This document shows positions 16,475 to 24,588 of a DNA stretch of 64,000 bases, piece by piece. Under the pieces are notes generated by a model, which was given only the letters and a program-made list of their open reading frames with translations, ran no database searches and had not been told where the DNA came from. Both the position numbers and the translations under genes were made by a program. The stretch spans positions 29,032-93,031 of the forward strand of contig CAZJCK010000004.1 in assembly GCA_964544635.1 (NCBI GenBank), given 5' to 3'. Source of the DNA: CAZJCK01 sp964544635. GTDB lineage: Bacteria; Zixibacteria; MSB-5A5; GN15; FEB-12. The first letter of the stretch is position 1. Each line of letters starts with the position of its first letter.

Positions 16475-18177
16475 CCGCCGGAGCTGCCGCGCCCGCGCGG
16501 ATCTGCCTTCGACACCAGCATACCGCCCGAGGTATACTGCACGACATTCATCTCGCCCATCGGCGACCGTTCTTTTACCATGTGACCATATTGAATGAGC
16601 GCCTGGGTTGTCTGGATGGGAAAGCCGCCCTGTTCCATGTACAGCATGTCCGGCAGCCACTGGTGATGCACCCGCGGCGCCTCGACCAGCGCGCTCAGGC
16701 TCATCGTGAAGCGCGAATAGTTCAGTATTCCCTGTGCCACAGTACTGATGATTTTCGAACCGCCCGGTGAACCGAGCGCCATCACCGGTTCATCCCCTTT
16801 AAGGACCAGCGTCGGTGACATACTCGAGAGCATCCGCTTGCCCGGTTCGATGCGGTTGGCTTCGCCGGTGATCAATCCGAACTGATCGGGCACCCCCGGG
16901 CTGACCGAAAAGTCGTTCATCTCGTTGTTCAACAGGAAGCCGCCGCCGGCTACCATCAGTTGGGCGCCATACGACGAGTTGAGGGTGTAAGTCAGCGCCA
17001 CCATGTTACCCTGATTGTCGCATACCGACAGGTGGGTGGTACTCTCGCTTTCCGGCAACGGCGGCGTACCGGGACCTATCTCCTCGGAGTTGTGCGCTTC
17101 GCCTGGTTCTATCATGCTGCGGCGCATCGCCACATATTCGGAATCCAGCAGACCGGTGGGGATGGATACAAAGGCGGGATCGCCGAGGTAACGCGAGCGA
17201 TCAGCAAACGCCAGTCGCGAGGCCTCGGCGAACAGGTGGAGGTACTCGGGCGACACCTGTGACATCAACGACATATCATACGGTTCGAGAATCGACAGTA
17301 TCTGGCCGATGACTATGCCACCCGACGATGGCGGCGGCATGGAATAGATCGTCAGGGAGTCGAAATCAAACCGGATCGGTTCACGCCAGACCGGCTTATA
17401 TCCGGCCAGGTCCTCAAGCGTGATGAGGCCGCCGCGACGCTGCATCGAGGAATCGATAAGATTGGCTACGAAGCCGGTATAAAACTCGTCAGCGCCCTCG
17501 GTTGCGATCAGGTAGAGGGTGCGGGCCAACTCCGGCTGCACCAGGCGTTCGCCCGGTGCCGGGGGACGGCCATTGGGGAAAAACGTCGCCGCGGTTACCG
17601 AGTCATGCTGCAACAGCGGGTAATATTCGGCGAGTGACTCGGCCAGGCCATCATCGATGACAAAACCGGTATCGGCCAGGGCGCGGGCCGGCTGAACGAG
17701 AGCCTCCCACTCCATGCTGCCGAACCGCTTGTGCAACTGCCATAACCCGGCCACCGTGCCGGGAACACCGACTGCCTTTGCGCCAACCAGCGAGGCCTCT
17801 TCGTCAATCGTACCGTCGGCCGTGAGGTACATCGAATCGGTTGCGGCCTCCGGCGCAGTTTCGCGGAAATCGAGACTGGTCACCGTGCCGCCGGAACCGT
17901 CACGCAGCAGGGCGAAGCCACCGCCGCCGATGTTGCCGGCCTGGGGATGGACCACCGCCAGTGCGAAGGCGGTAGCAACAGCGGCGTCAAACGCATTGCC
18001 GCCGTCCGCAAAGATCTGTTCGCCGACCTTGGTGGCAATCGGTGCCGCGCTGGCCAGCGCCCCGCCCTGGTATTGCTGCGTAACCTGGAGCTGCTCGCAA
18101 CCGGCAATCGCCAGTAGCAGGACGACCGTCGCCGCAAACAGCATGCAGGCGCGACGCAACACAGTACGATCTGTCAT
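16468..18177 (-). CDS. ggt: Gamma-glutamyltransferase
   Basis: A 569-aa protein with a lipoprotein-type signal (LLLAIAGC, Cys at about residue 27), so periplasmic and membrane-tethered. The precursor self-cleaves before the nucleophile Thr at about residue 380 in ESTTHLSV. Also visible are GGNAFDAAVATAFALAVVHP, GNIGGGGFAL and LDFRETAP in the large subunit, and SMSPTLVL and GSPGGSKI in the small subunit. It hydrolyses or transfers the gamma-glutamyl group of glutathione-like compounds. The ATG at 18177 has AGGAG 8 bases upstream; a longer in-frame start is rejected. It follows the GH35-like gene by 23 bases (same operon). Confidence 0.93.
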   Translation of the reverse strand: MTDRTVLRRACMLFAATVVLLLAIAGCEQLQVTQQYQGGALASAAPIATKVGEQIFADGGNAFDAAVATAFALAVVHPQAGNIGGGGFALLRDGSGGTVTSLDFRETAPEAATDSMYLTADGTIDEEASLVGAKAVGVPGTVAGLWQLHKRFGSMEWEALVQPARALADTGFVIDDGLAESLAEYYPLLQHDSVTAATFFPNGRPPAPGERLVQPELARTLYLIATEGADEFYTGFVANLIDSSMQRRGGLITLEDLAGYKPVWREPIRFDFDSLTIYSMPPPSSGGIVIGQILSILEPYDMSLMSQVSPEYLHLFAEASRLAFADRSRYLGDPAFVSIPTGLLDSEYVAMRRSMIEPGEAHNSEEIGPGTPPLPESESTTHLSVCDNQGNMVALTYTLNSSYGAQLMVAGGGFLLNNEMNDFSVSPGVPDQFGLITGEANRIEPGKRMLSSMSPTLVLKGDEPVMALGSPGGSKIISTVAQGILNYSRFTMSLSALVEAPRVHHQWLPDMLYMEQGGFPIQTTQALIQYGHMVKERSPMGEMNVVQYTSGGMLVSKADPRGRGSSGGY

Positions 18178-18200
18178 ACCGTCAACTCCTGTGCTGTCAC

Positions 18201-20381
18201 TCAACGCTTCTCAACCAGAAAGATGGCGCCGTCGGGAATGTTAATCGTCATCTGGATACCGTCGGCCAGTTCCTTCGCGGTCACCTTGATCGGCTCGGTC
18301 TCCTCCCCTTCGAACAGGCGCGTGAGTTTGACACGGGCCGAACGGAAACCGAACTTCTTGAGGTCGACGCGGATGATGACATCCTTGCGGGTGGCCTCAT
18401 AGCTGTCCGACAACTCACCGGCCGGCGGCGCCACGATGAACATGAGGCCGCGCTTTTCACCCATCTGGACACCGATATCGACCGACGGATCGCTGCAGTG
18501 CATCGCCGACACCAGCCCCTCGCTCTCGAGGGTCGACTCGGTAAACATCAGCTTGTGGTGATGGCCGCCGGAGGCGATGTCGTAGGTGAACAAGTAGAGC
18601 TTGCCTTTGTAACGCGACGACACGGCGCCCAGGGTCTTCTTGCCCGACTTGACCAGCGAGCGGGTCTTGGAATCGTCGTTACCGCGAATGTAGCCGTAGG
18701 TATACGACGGAAAGTCGCCGAACTTGTGTTCGATAGTCGAGATGCCGTAGTCACAGGTCGTCTTCATGCGGAAATGGTTGGCGAGGATCTGGCAGTCCTT
18801 GAAGTTTTCGTCATACTTCGGCATCAGGCCGCAGAGGATGACCACCGCGCCCTCCTTGACGAGGTTGACGATCTCTTCCTGGTCACGTTCGGACATGACC
18901 TCGGTGCTGGGGATGAACAACAGCTTGTATTTGTTCATCGTACTCCACTCGCGGTTCTCGCGCACCCCCCAGTTCATTTTGAGGCGCATGAGATCGCGGC
19001 AGAAACCGACGGTGGAGTCGTCAAGCAGACGCTTGATATATGGGAAGTCCTTTTCGCTGTCGGTTTCGCGCATCCAGTAGTAGAGCCGGTTGCCGACGAC
19101 GGCGATTTCGGTAGGGGCGTCCATATCCTCGAGTCCGATTTCAGACATGGCGAGATTGAAGTTCTTGGCGATTTCGTAGCCTTCGCTGACAGTACCGTCG
19201 TTGCGCAACGGCGCGCCGTACCAGTGATCACGGTCGACAAACATGTACTGGTTCAGCCCCTTGAAACCGGCCGACAGGCCGGCGGCGAGATAAAAGCGAC
19301 GCTGGTTATTGTCGACCGGCGCGACGTGCTGCTCCCGTTCCGGGTCAGTTGCGGCTGATCCGGAGGTGAACGACGAGGCGTACGCAAAGCCGTACTCCTC
19401 CCTGAGGAAGCGGGCCTTGACCGAGAGGTCGAAGTAGGAGCCTTCCGGAAAGACATTCGCCCCGAGGAAGGGAGAGCGGTCTTCAGGCACCAGGTTGAAG
19501 GCCGGAAGCAAGTCGCCACCGCGAAAATAGAGGGATCGGAATATGAGCGGCTCGACCGTATAGGCCTGAAACAGATCCTCGAGCTGTTCGAGATAAGTGC
19601 GCAGCATGTACTGGCGGAAGTGCTGCCAGTCGAGCACCTTCGGGTAGTCGCTGATCGCGAGCTTGTCGAACTTGCGCGGCGGTTCGACCTCCTCGAAGCT
19701 CTTGTTCTTTTCCTTGTAGGCCTGGTTGAGCTTCTTGATATCCTCGTACTGACGTTCGAGAAATTCCGGGTAGAAACTCCTGAGCACATCCTGGTTGTAG
19801 TCGGCGCTGTCCGGCTCGATAAGACGGCCGTACGACGTTTCATAATCCAGCTCGACCATGAAAACCGGGCCGCGCGGGTGGATGTAGTTTTTCGTGACTT
19901 CGATGACCGACTTGAAGTAGTTGCGCAGGTGATACTGATAGTTGGTGTGCAGGTAGCTGGGCAGATAGCCGGCGTCAACCCCACAATCGTCGGGCAGCTT
20001 CACCTCTTCACCGTCGGCTCCCCGCGCAAACACTTTCAGATCGGAGAACAGGTATTTAGGCAGACCGGCATATCGCAACTGACCATGGACCTGCGGGCCG
20101 GGACGAAGAATGACCTTGAAGCCAAACTCGCGCGCCAGCTCGAGGAATACAACCAGATCCTTTTTAGGATCGGAAAGTCCGTTAAAGTCGTAGTGCTTAC
20201 GCTCATCCTGATGCACGTTCCAGGGTACGGCGGTGGAGATGATCCGAAATCCGGCTCGTTTGATTCGCTCGAAACAGATCGACCAATATCGCTTTTCCAC
20301 CCGGAAGTAATGCAATTCGGCAGAAAACGGATGATAGGTTTCCTTACCGATGGAGAACTTGTTACCGATAACGCCTAACAT
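18201..20381 (-). CDS. GH35/GH42-like beta-galactosidase-fold protein, atypical active site
   Basis: A 726-aa protein without a signal peptide. The first 180 residues match the GH35 TIM-barrel: FSAELHYFRV, KRAGFRIISTAVPWNVHQ, DFNGLSDPKKDLVVFLELAREFGFKVILRPGPQVHG. After that comes a glutamine-amidotransferase-like domain (KYKLLFIPSTEVMSERDQEEIVNLV, VVILCGLMP) and a C-terminal beta domain. At the place of the GH35 'ENEYG' acid/base motif it reads VELDYETSYG (residues 176-185): Asn-Glu has become Leu-Asp. It may be a divergent hydrolase or a non-catalytic sugar binder. Start at 20381 with AAGGG 6 bases upstream; first gene of an operon with ggt. Confidence 0.75.
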   Translation of the reverse strand: MLGVIGNKFSIGKETYHPFSAELHYFRVEKRYWSICFERIKRAGFRIISTAVPWNVHQDERKHYDFNGLSDPKKDLVVFLELAREFGFKVILRPGPQVHGQLRYAGLPKYLFSDLKVFARGADGEEVKLPDDCGVDAGYLPSYLHTNYQYHLRNYFKSVIEVTKNYIHPRGPVFMVELDYETSYGRLIEPDSADYNQDVLRSFYPEFLERQYEDIKKLNQAYKEKNKSFEEVEPPRKFDKLAISDYPKVLDWQHFRQYMLRTYLEQLEDLFQAYTVEPLIFRSLYFRGGDLLPAFNLVPEDRSPFLGANVFPEGSYFDLSVKARFLREEYGFAYASSFTSGSAATDPEREQHVAPVDNNQRRFYLAAGLSAGFKGLNQYMFVDRDHWYGAPLRNDGTVSEGYEIAKNFNLAMSEIGLEDMDAPTEIAVVGNRLYYWMRETDSEKDFPYIKRLLDDSTVGFCRDLMRLKMNWGVRENREWSTMNKYKLLFIPSTEVMSERDQEEIVNLVKEGAVVILCGLMPKYDENFKDCQILANHFRMKTTCDYGISTIEHKFGDFPSYTYGYIRGNDDSKTRSLVKSGKKTLGAVSSRYKGKLYLFTYDIASGGHHHKLMFTESTLESEGLVSAMHCSDPSVDIGVQMGEKRGLMFIVAPPAGELSDSYEATRKDVIIRVDLKKFGFRSARVKLTRLFEGEETEPIKVTAKELADGIQMTINIPDGAIFLVEKR

Positions 20382-20438
20382 ATAAACCCTTATATTTTAA
20401 CGACTTAGCTGTTTCTATCAGGGGCCAGACAACCATCC

Positions 20439-20467
20439 ATAATACCCATATGGCGAGATAAAGTCAA
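20439..20467 (-). promoter_or_regulatory. Promoter of the GH35-like/ggt operon
   Basis: TTGACT, 17 bases, TATTAT on the minus strand, about 58 bases upstream of the GH35-like ATG. Confidence 0.65.
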
Positions 20468-20555
20468 CCCAATTTAGCTAACCGCATGATGCTCTTGTGC
20501 TTACAGCGGCGACCTAACAGGGCTGCTCAAGTCTACATTTCTTTTTCGCGGGGAC

Positions 20556-20585
20556 AAAAAAGCCCCCGCCGAATGGCGGGGGCTT
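20556..20585 (-). terminator. Intrinsic terminator of the 302-aa FlgD-tail protein gene
   Basis: GCCCCCGCC/GGCGGGGGC with a 4-base loop, followed on the minus strand by six T residues; 24 bases past the stop codon. Confidence 0.92.
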
Positions 20586-20608
20586 CGATTACTCTGTGCG
20601 TAAGCTGA

Positions 20609-21517
20609 TTACTTCAGAAGCATCATCTTCCTGGTATCAACATGCTCGCCGGCAGTCAGCTTATAGAAATAGATACCACTGGCAACACTGCCGCCGGACT
20701 GATCGGTACCATCCCACTCTACTTTGTAGGTGTTGGCATCCAGCGGGGCGTCGAGCAGGGTATTAACCTTCTGTCCGAGCACATTAAACACATCGAGGCG
20801 TACCCATTCGCGTGACGGTACGGAGAACTCGATCGTCGTGGTCGGGTTGAAGGGGTTCGGATAGTTCTGGCTCAGGCTAAAGCTGTTCGGTACAGCGCCG
20901 CCGGTCGCGGTCGCACTCGAAACGTCGGCAATCGTAATAGAGCCCCCCGGGCCATACGGCCAGACCGGCTTGAACCCTTGTGGCGGGTTAACTTTGTTAA
21001 TGAACGTCCAGACCGAGTTGGCGTTGAACTGGTTGGTGTCGATTACGATGACATCAGAGGTCGACCAGGTCGGATCGACCGAGAAATGGTACGTCGCAAT
21101 CAGCCGGCGACCGGAAGCATCGCCGGGAGCGATACCAAATAGGCGCGCTCCGGCGAAATAGAAACGTTTGTTGGCATTGGTGGTGGCAAGACTACCGTCT
21201 TCAAAATAGCCGACCGCCAGATCAAACCAGTCGTCTTCAATGACGGCCGGGGAGCCGGCGGAGTCGAGAACGAGGAGTGCCGGATTGGGTGAGTTGTTCC
21301 ATGTAAATCCACAATTCATGCCCTTCAGGGAGTCATCAAAAAACGCCCACAGCTCCAGCTTGAATGTGTACTTACTGGAGCCGGCATCCGGCTGATCACC
21401 GGGCACCAGCACGAGGTCGACGGTATCGGTAATGCCGAAGTCGGGCTGCGCCAGGGCACTGCCGCCGGCAAACAGCATCAGGCCGAGCAGCGCGGCGAGA
21501 AATACTTTACCTTTCAT
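20609..21517 (-). CDS. Secreted protein with FlgD-like C-terminal sorting tail
   Basis: A 302-aa protein. The signal peptide ends near residue 24 (GGSALAQ). The middle (about 25-205) is a beta-rich region that may be a diverged cohesin-like fold; it has aromatic strands such as YTFKLELWAFF and a FYFAGARLFGI stretch. The C-terminal 90 residues start PNSFSLSQNYPNPFNPTTTIEF and end YFYKLTAGEHVDTRKMMLLK, the FlgD-Ig / T9SS type A-like tail used for surface sorting in FCB bacteria. ATG 21517 is chosen because GGAGG lies 11 bases upstream and the signal peptide starts cleanly there. It has its own promoter and terminator. Substrate unknown. Confidence 0.82.
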   Translation of the reverse strand: MKGKVFLAALLGLMLFAGGSALAQPDFGITDTVDLVLVPGDQPDAGSSKYTFKLELWAFFDDSLKGMNCGFTWNNSPNPALLVLDSAGSPAVIEDDWFDLAVGYFEDGSLATTNANKRFYFAGARLFGIAPGDASGRRLIATYHFSVDPTWSTSDVIVIDTNQFNANSVWTFINKVNPPQGFKPVWPYGPGGSITIADVSSATATGGAVPNSFSLSQNYPNPFNPTTTIEFSVPSREWVRLDVFNVLGQKVNTLLDAPLDANTYKVEWDGTDQSGGSVASGIYFYKLTAGEHVDTRKMMLLK

Positions 21518-21691
21518 TCTATGTATGCCTCCATAGCAAAAAAAATTGTCCACGTTATAACTTCATCTTTCCTCAAACAAATACGATAACAATAGTCGTT
21601 AACCGTTCCTCCTTCTCAAAGTTCCCCTAGATACACTAAGTTGGCTATCTCAATAGACGTTCTTATCCGTGCGTACGTTTGCCGCCATAAA

Positions 21692-21720
21692 ATAATAGCT
21701 GAGGCAAGAATACGAGTCAA
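21692..21720 (-). promoter_or_regulatory. Promoter of the 302-aa FlgD-tail protein gene
   Basis: TTGACT, 17 bases, TATTAT on the minus strand. The transcript would carry a leader of about 170 bases. The rest of the 321-base gap 21518-21838 holds only this leader and the terminator at 21742-21787. Confidence 0.65.
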
Positions 21721-21741
21721 TAAGAGATTGACTCAATCTGC

Positions 21742-21787
21742 AAAAAACACGAGAAATGCGAACGGTTCACTAAACCGTTCGCATTTC
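21742..21787 (-). terminator. Intrinsic terminator of the subtilase gene
   Basis: A 15-bp perfect stem (21753-21767 with 21773-21787) with a 5-base loop. The minus-strand tail is TCGTGTTTTTTG. Confidence 0.9.
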
Positions 21788-21838
21788 TCAATTCCGTCAC
21801 AATGGCCCGGTTGCGGCCGTTATTGGTCTTACTTCAGA

Positions 21839-24214
21839 TTATGGACCGAACAGGAAGTCGGTCAGGCAGGCAAGATCGATCGGATCCACAATCGTATCCA
21901 TGTTACAGTCACCGCCAACCGGGTCCGGAGTGGGGCCATTGTCGAAAAGGAAGTTGACCATAAAGGCCAGATCGATCGGGTCCTTTACACTGCCGTCACA
22001 GTTGGCATCGCCGAAGTCACAGGCGTTGACAACAACCTCCCCGGCCTGCGTTATCGGCCAGTAGTCGCCGTAAATGGTCGAAATAAACGCCTTCTTGGTG
22101 CCTAACTGGGTGACGGTATCGATGGGCACCGATCCACCCGCGCTGCTCGCGCCTATCTTGAAGCGCAGCTTGACGATAGCACCGGTATCCGGCAGCAGGT
22201 AGGTCGACTCGCCCGGGCCGCTCGAGGAAAGCAGGAGCGAATACTGCTTGGTAAAGCCGGAGGCGAGGTTGAAGTCGATATCGAAAAAGTCTTCAGTTCG
22301 CAGGCCCTCAACCGAGAAGGCCGAATCGGTGTCAAAACCAACATCGATGCTGTTCGGGAATTCGAAGACCAACTGAACCGACTTGACCGGCACCGTATTG
22401 TTCAGGTAAATCGGCATTTCAACGATGTCACCGAGGCCACCTTCGACAGTCGTGAAGACCAGCGTGTCGGCCTGCGCCCAGATGTAGTTGACCAGTCGCT
22501 CCTCACCCATCCCGAGCGGGTGACCGTCATCGATAGCAAGGTTCACGGAGTACACACCCGGTTCGGTATAGACAAACTGCGGATTCTGTACGATCGAGCT
22601 GTCGCCGGTGCCGAAATCCCAGATCCACGAGACCGGAGAATTCGGCGACTGATCCGTGAAATTGACCGTCAACGGCACATTGCCGTCGGTGACGTCGGAA
22701 GTGAATTTGGCATTGGAGAGGCTGCTCAGGGCAGTAAAGGCGTTAATCCGCCCGGAACCAAGACGCCCGGTGTAGATCGGGTCGTTGATGCCATCAATGT
22801 TGTCGGTGGTGGCGATAATGATCGAGTCGACCTGGGCACGGGTCAGCGACGGCATCATTGACTTGATCAGCGCGGCGAGGCCGGCTACCATCGGCGAGGC
22901 CATTGAGGTACCGCCAAGCGTCGCTGTTGTCGGGCTGTACTGGAACGAGTAGGTGGAGAGAATGGATGAACCCGGCGCCGAGACATCGACCCAGATGCCG
23001 AAGTTAGAGAAGCCGGACCTTATGTCCGACGAGGTGGTGGACGCCACCTGCAACAGGGCCGGGACCGCCGAGGTGTAACCGTCGGGGCAATCACAATTGT
23101 CGTTGCCGGCCGCCTTGACGACCGTGACACCGTTGGCGATCGCATTGTTCATGGCAGCGATCACCGTTGAACTGCCGCCACCGCCCCAGCTGTTGTTGAG
23201 AATGTCCACGCCCATCATGGTGGCATAGTCCATAGCAGTAGCGATATTGTTGCTGTTGAGTAGACCAAGACCATCGGAGGCCCGGCTGGCGCCGGCTCGC
23301 AGGGCCATAATGCGGACTCCGCCGAACGAGCGATGACCACCATACCAGCCACCGGCCGCGCCGGTAACATCGACCAGGTTATTGTTCATGGCGGCAATGA
23401 TGCCGCTGACGTGCGTGCCGTGTCCGCCAAAGTCGTTGGGATCGGGATCGGGCGCACTGCCGTCCTCGCCCGGCACGACCGGCTCGCCAATTCCTGTCAT
23501 GAAGTCGTAGCCGATCAGGTCGTCGATAACACCGTTGCCGTCGTCATCGATGCCATTGATGTCGTCGGTGTCGAGAACATACCCGTCACCGTCGATGTCT
23601 TCCCCCGGGTTTACCCAGGTATTGCTATTGAGGTCGGAGTGGGTCCAGTTATAGCCGCCGTCAATCACGCCGACGACGATCTCCATCGAGCCGGTTTCGA
23701 TATCCCAGGCATTGTAGAATTCCGGGTCTGGCCCCGGCGGCTCCATTGCCCACTGGTTAGACCACAGCGGATCGTTGGGCGTCGCCAGTTGCGGAATGGC
23801 CCAGACCGGTTCGGCCATGCGCACATTCGGATCCTGCGACAGGGCATCGACGACATCCTGTACCGGGATGTCTTCAGGGAATTGCAGCTCATAGAAACGC
23901 GACAGATCTTTCATCCCTGAATTGACAGCCGGCCGTTCATTGTTGTATGGGAAGACCGCTCGATAGGCGGCGACATCGAATTGCTGCATGGCAGCATCGA
24001 AGCTCGCAACACCAAAGCTGGGCGCCCCCGATGCCGCTTTGCTGACATTGTTCAGACGGACATTATCCTCAAACTGAACGGTGACCAATCCGGGGATGAT
24101 AGTCGCCTGGGGCTGCTCGCCATTGGGATTGTAGACAGCCGAGGCTGATGTCGACAGGACTGTCAGCAACAGCGCCAGGCAACCGACCGCTACGGTTGTT
24201 CGGCAGATAGTCAT
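21839..24214 (-). CDS. Secreted subtilase (S8) with PKD, cohesin-like and dockerin domains
   Basis: A 791-aa protein: signal peptide (ends about residue 27, SASA); propeptide (about 35-140, FYELQFPEDIPVQDVVDAL); S8 catalytic domain with D185 (VIDGG, not the usual DTG/DSG), H265 (GGHGTHVSG), oxyanion N371 and S437 (GGTSMASP); a PKD domain (TVNFTDQSPNSPVSWIWDFG); a cohesin-like beta domain (LGDIVEMPIYLNNTVPVKSVQLVFEFP); and a type I dockerin pair (GDANCDGSVKDPIDLAF, GGDCNMDTIVDPIDLAC). It digests protein outside the cell or on its surface. The ATG at 24214 has GGAG 8 bases upstream. Monocistronic. Confidence 0.92.
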   Translation of the reverse strand: MTICRTTVAVGCLALLLTVLSTSASAVYNPNGEQPQATIIPGLVTVQFEDNVRLNNVSKAASGAPSFGVASFDAAMQQFDVAAYRAVFPYNNERPAVNSGMKDLSRFYELQFPEDIPVQDVVDALSQDPNVRMAEPVWAIPQLATPNDPLWSNQWAMEPPGPDPEFYNAWDIETGSMEIVVGVIDGGYNWTHSDLNSNTWVNPGEDIDGDGYVLDTDDINGIDDDGNGVIDDLIGYDFMTGIGEPVVPGEDGSAPDPDPNDFGGHGTHVSGIIAAMNNNLVDVTGAAGGWYGGHRSFGGVRIMALRAGASRASDGLGLLNSNNIATAMDYATMMGVDILNNSWGGGGSSTVIAAMNNAIANGVTVVKAAGNDNCDCPDGYTSAVPALLQVASTTSSDIRSGFSNFGIWVDVSAPGSSILSTYSFQYSPTTATLGGTSMASPMVAGLAALIKSMMPSLTRAQVDSIIIATTDNIDGINDPIYTGRLGSGRINAFTALSSLSNAKFTSDVTDGNVPLTVNFTDQSPNSPVSWIWDFGTGDSSIVQNPQFVYTEPGVYSVNLAIDDGHPLGMGEERLVNYIWAQADTLVFTTVEGGLGDIVEMPIYLNNTVPVKSVQLVFEFPNSIDVGFDTDSAFSVEGLRTEDFFDIDFNLASGFTKQYSLLLSSSGPGESTYLLPDTGAIVKLRFKIGASSAGGSVPIDTVTQLGTKKAFISTIYGDYWPITQAGEVVVNACDFGDANCDGSVKDPIDLAFMVNFLFDNGPTPDPVGGDCNMDTIVDPIDLACLTDFLFGP

Positions 24215-24472
24215 GGATCTCACTCCAACACGATTACTGGTGATTTATTGACAATTCTCTTCTCTCAGACAGGACGCACCGTGCCAACCGAATGTTTGCA
24301 GCAATCGCCACCCTCAGTCTGTATCCCTTGGTTATGCTGTCGGCCGGGTCATGGTTAGACCTTATCGTCGTACACCTTCGGTAGATTGCCGGTCAGAGAC
24401 AGGTACCGCTGCAACACGCGAACCGACGGGCGACCGATTTGCGGCAGATGTACCGATGGTGGAATACACCTA

Positions 24473-24500
24473 AATATAAGGGATTAGCCTGATTATCCAA
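24473..24500 (-). promoter_or_regulatory. Promoter of the subtilase gene
   Basis: TTGGAT, 16 bases, TATATT on the minus strand, directly abutting the terminator of the gene before it. Leader of about 250 bases. The gap 24215-24588 holds only this leader and the terminator at 24502-24535. Confidence 0.5.
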
Positions 24501-24501
24501 G

Positions 24502-24535
24502 AAAAAACCGCCCGCTCTAATCTAAGAGCGGGCGG
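24502..24535 (-). terminator. Intrinsic terminator of the Asp-box protein gene
   Basis: CCGCCCGCTCT/AGAGCGGGCGG with a 6-base loop and TTTTTTC on the minus strand. Confidence 0.92.
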
Positions 24536-24588
24536 CTATTCATCTATATCGCTTCACGATCAGCAGGCTGACCGCAAATCTCAATAGC

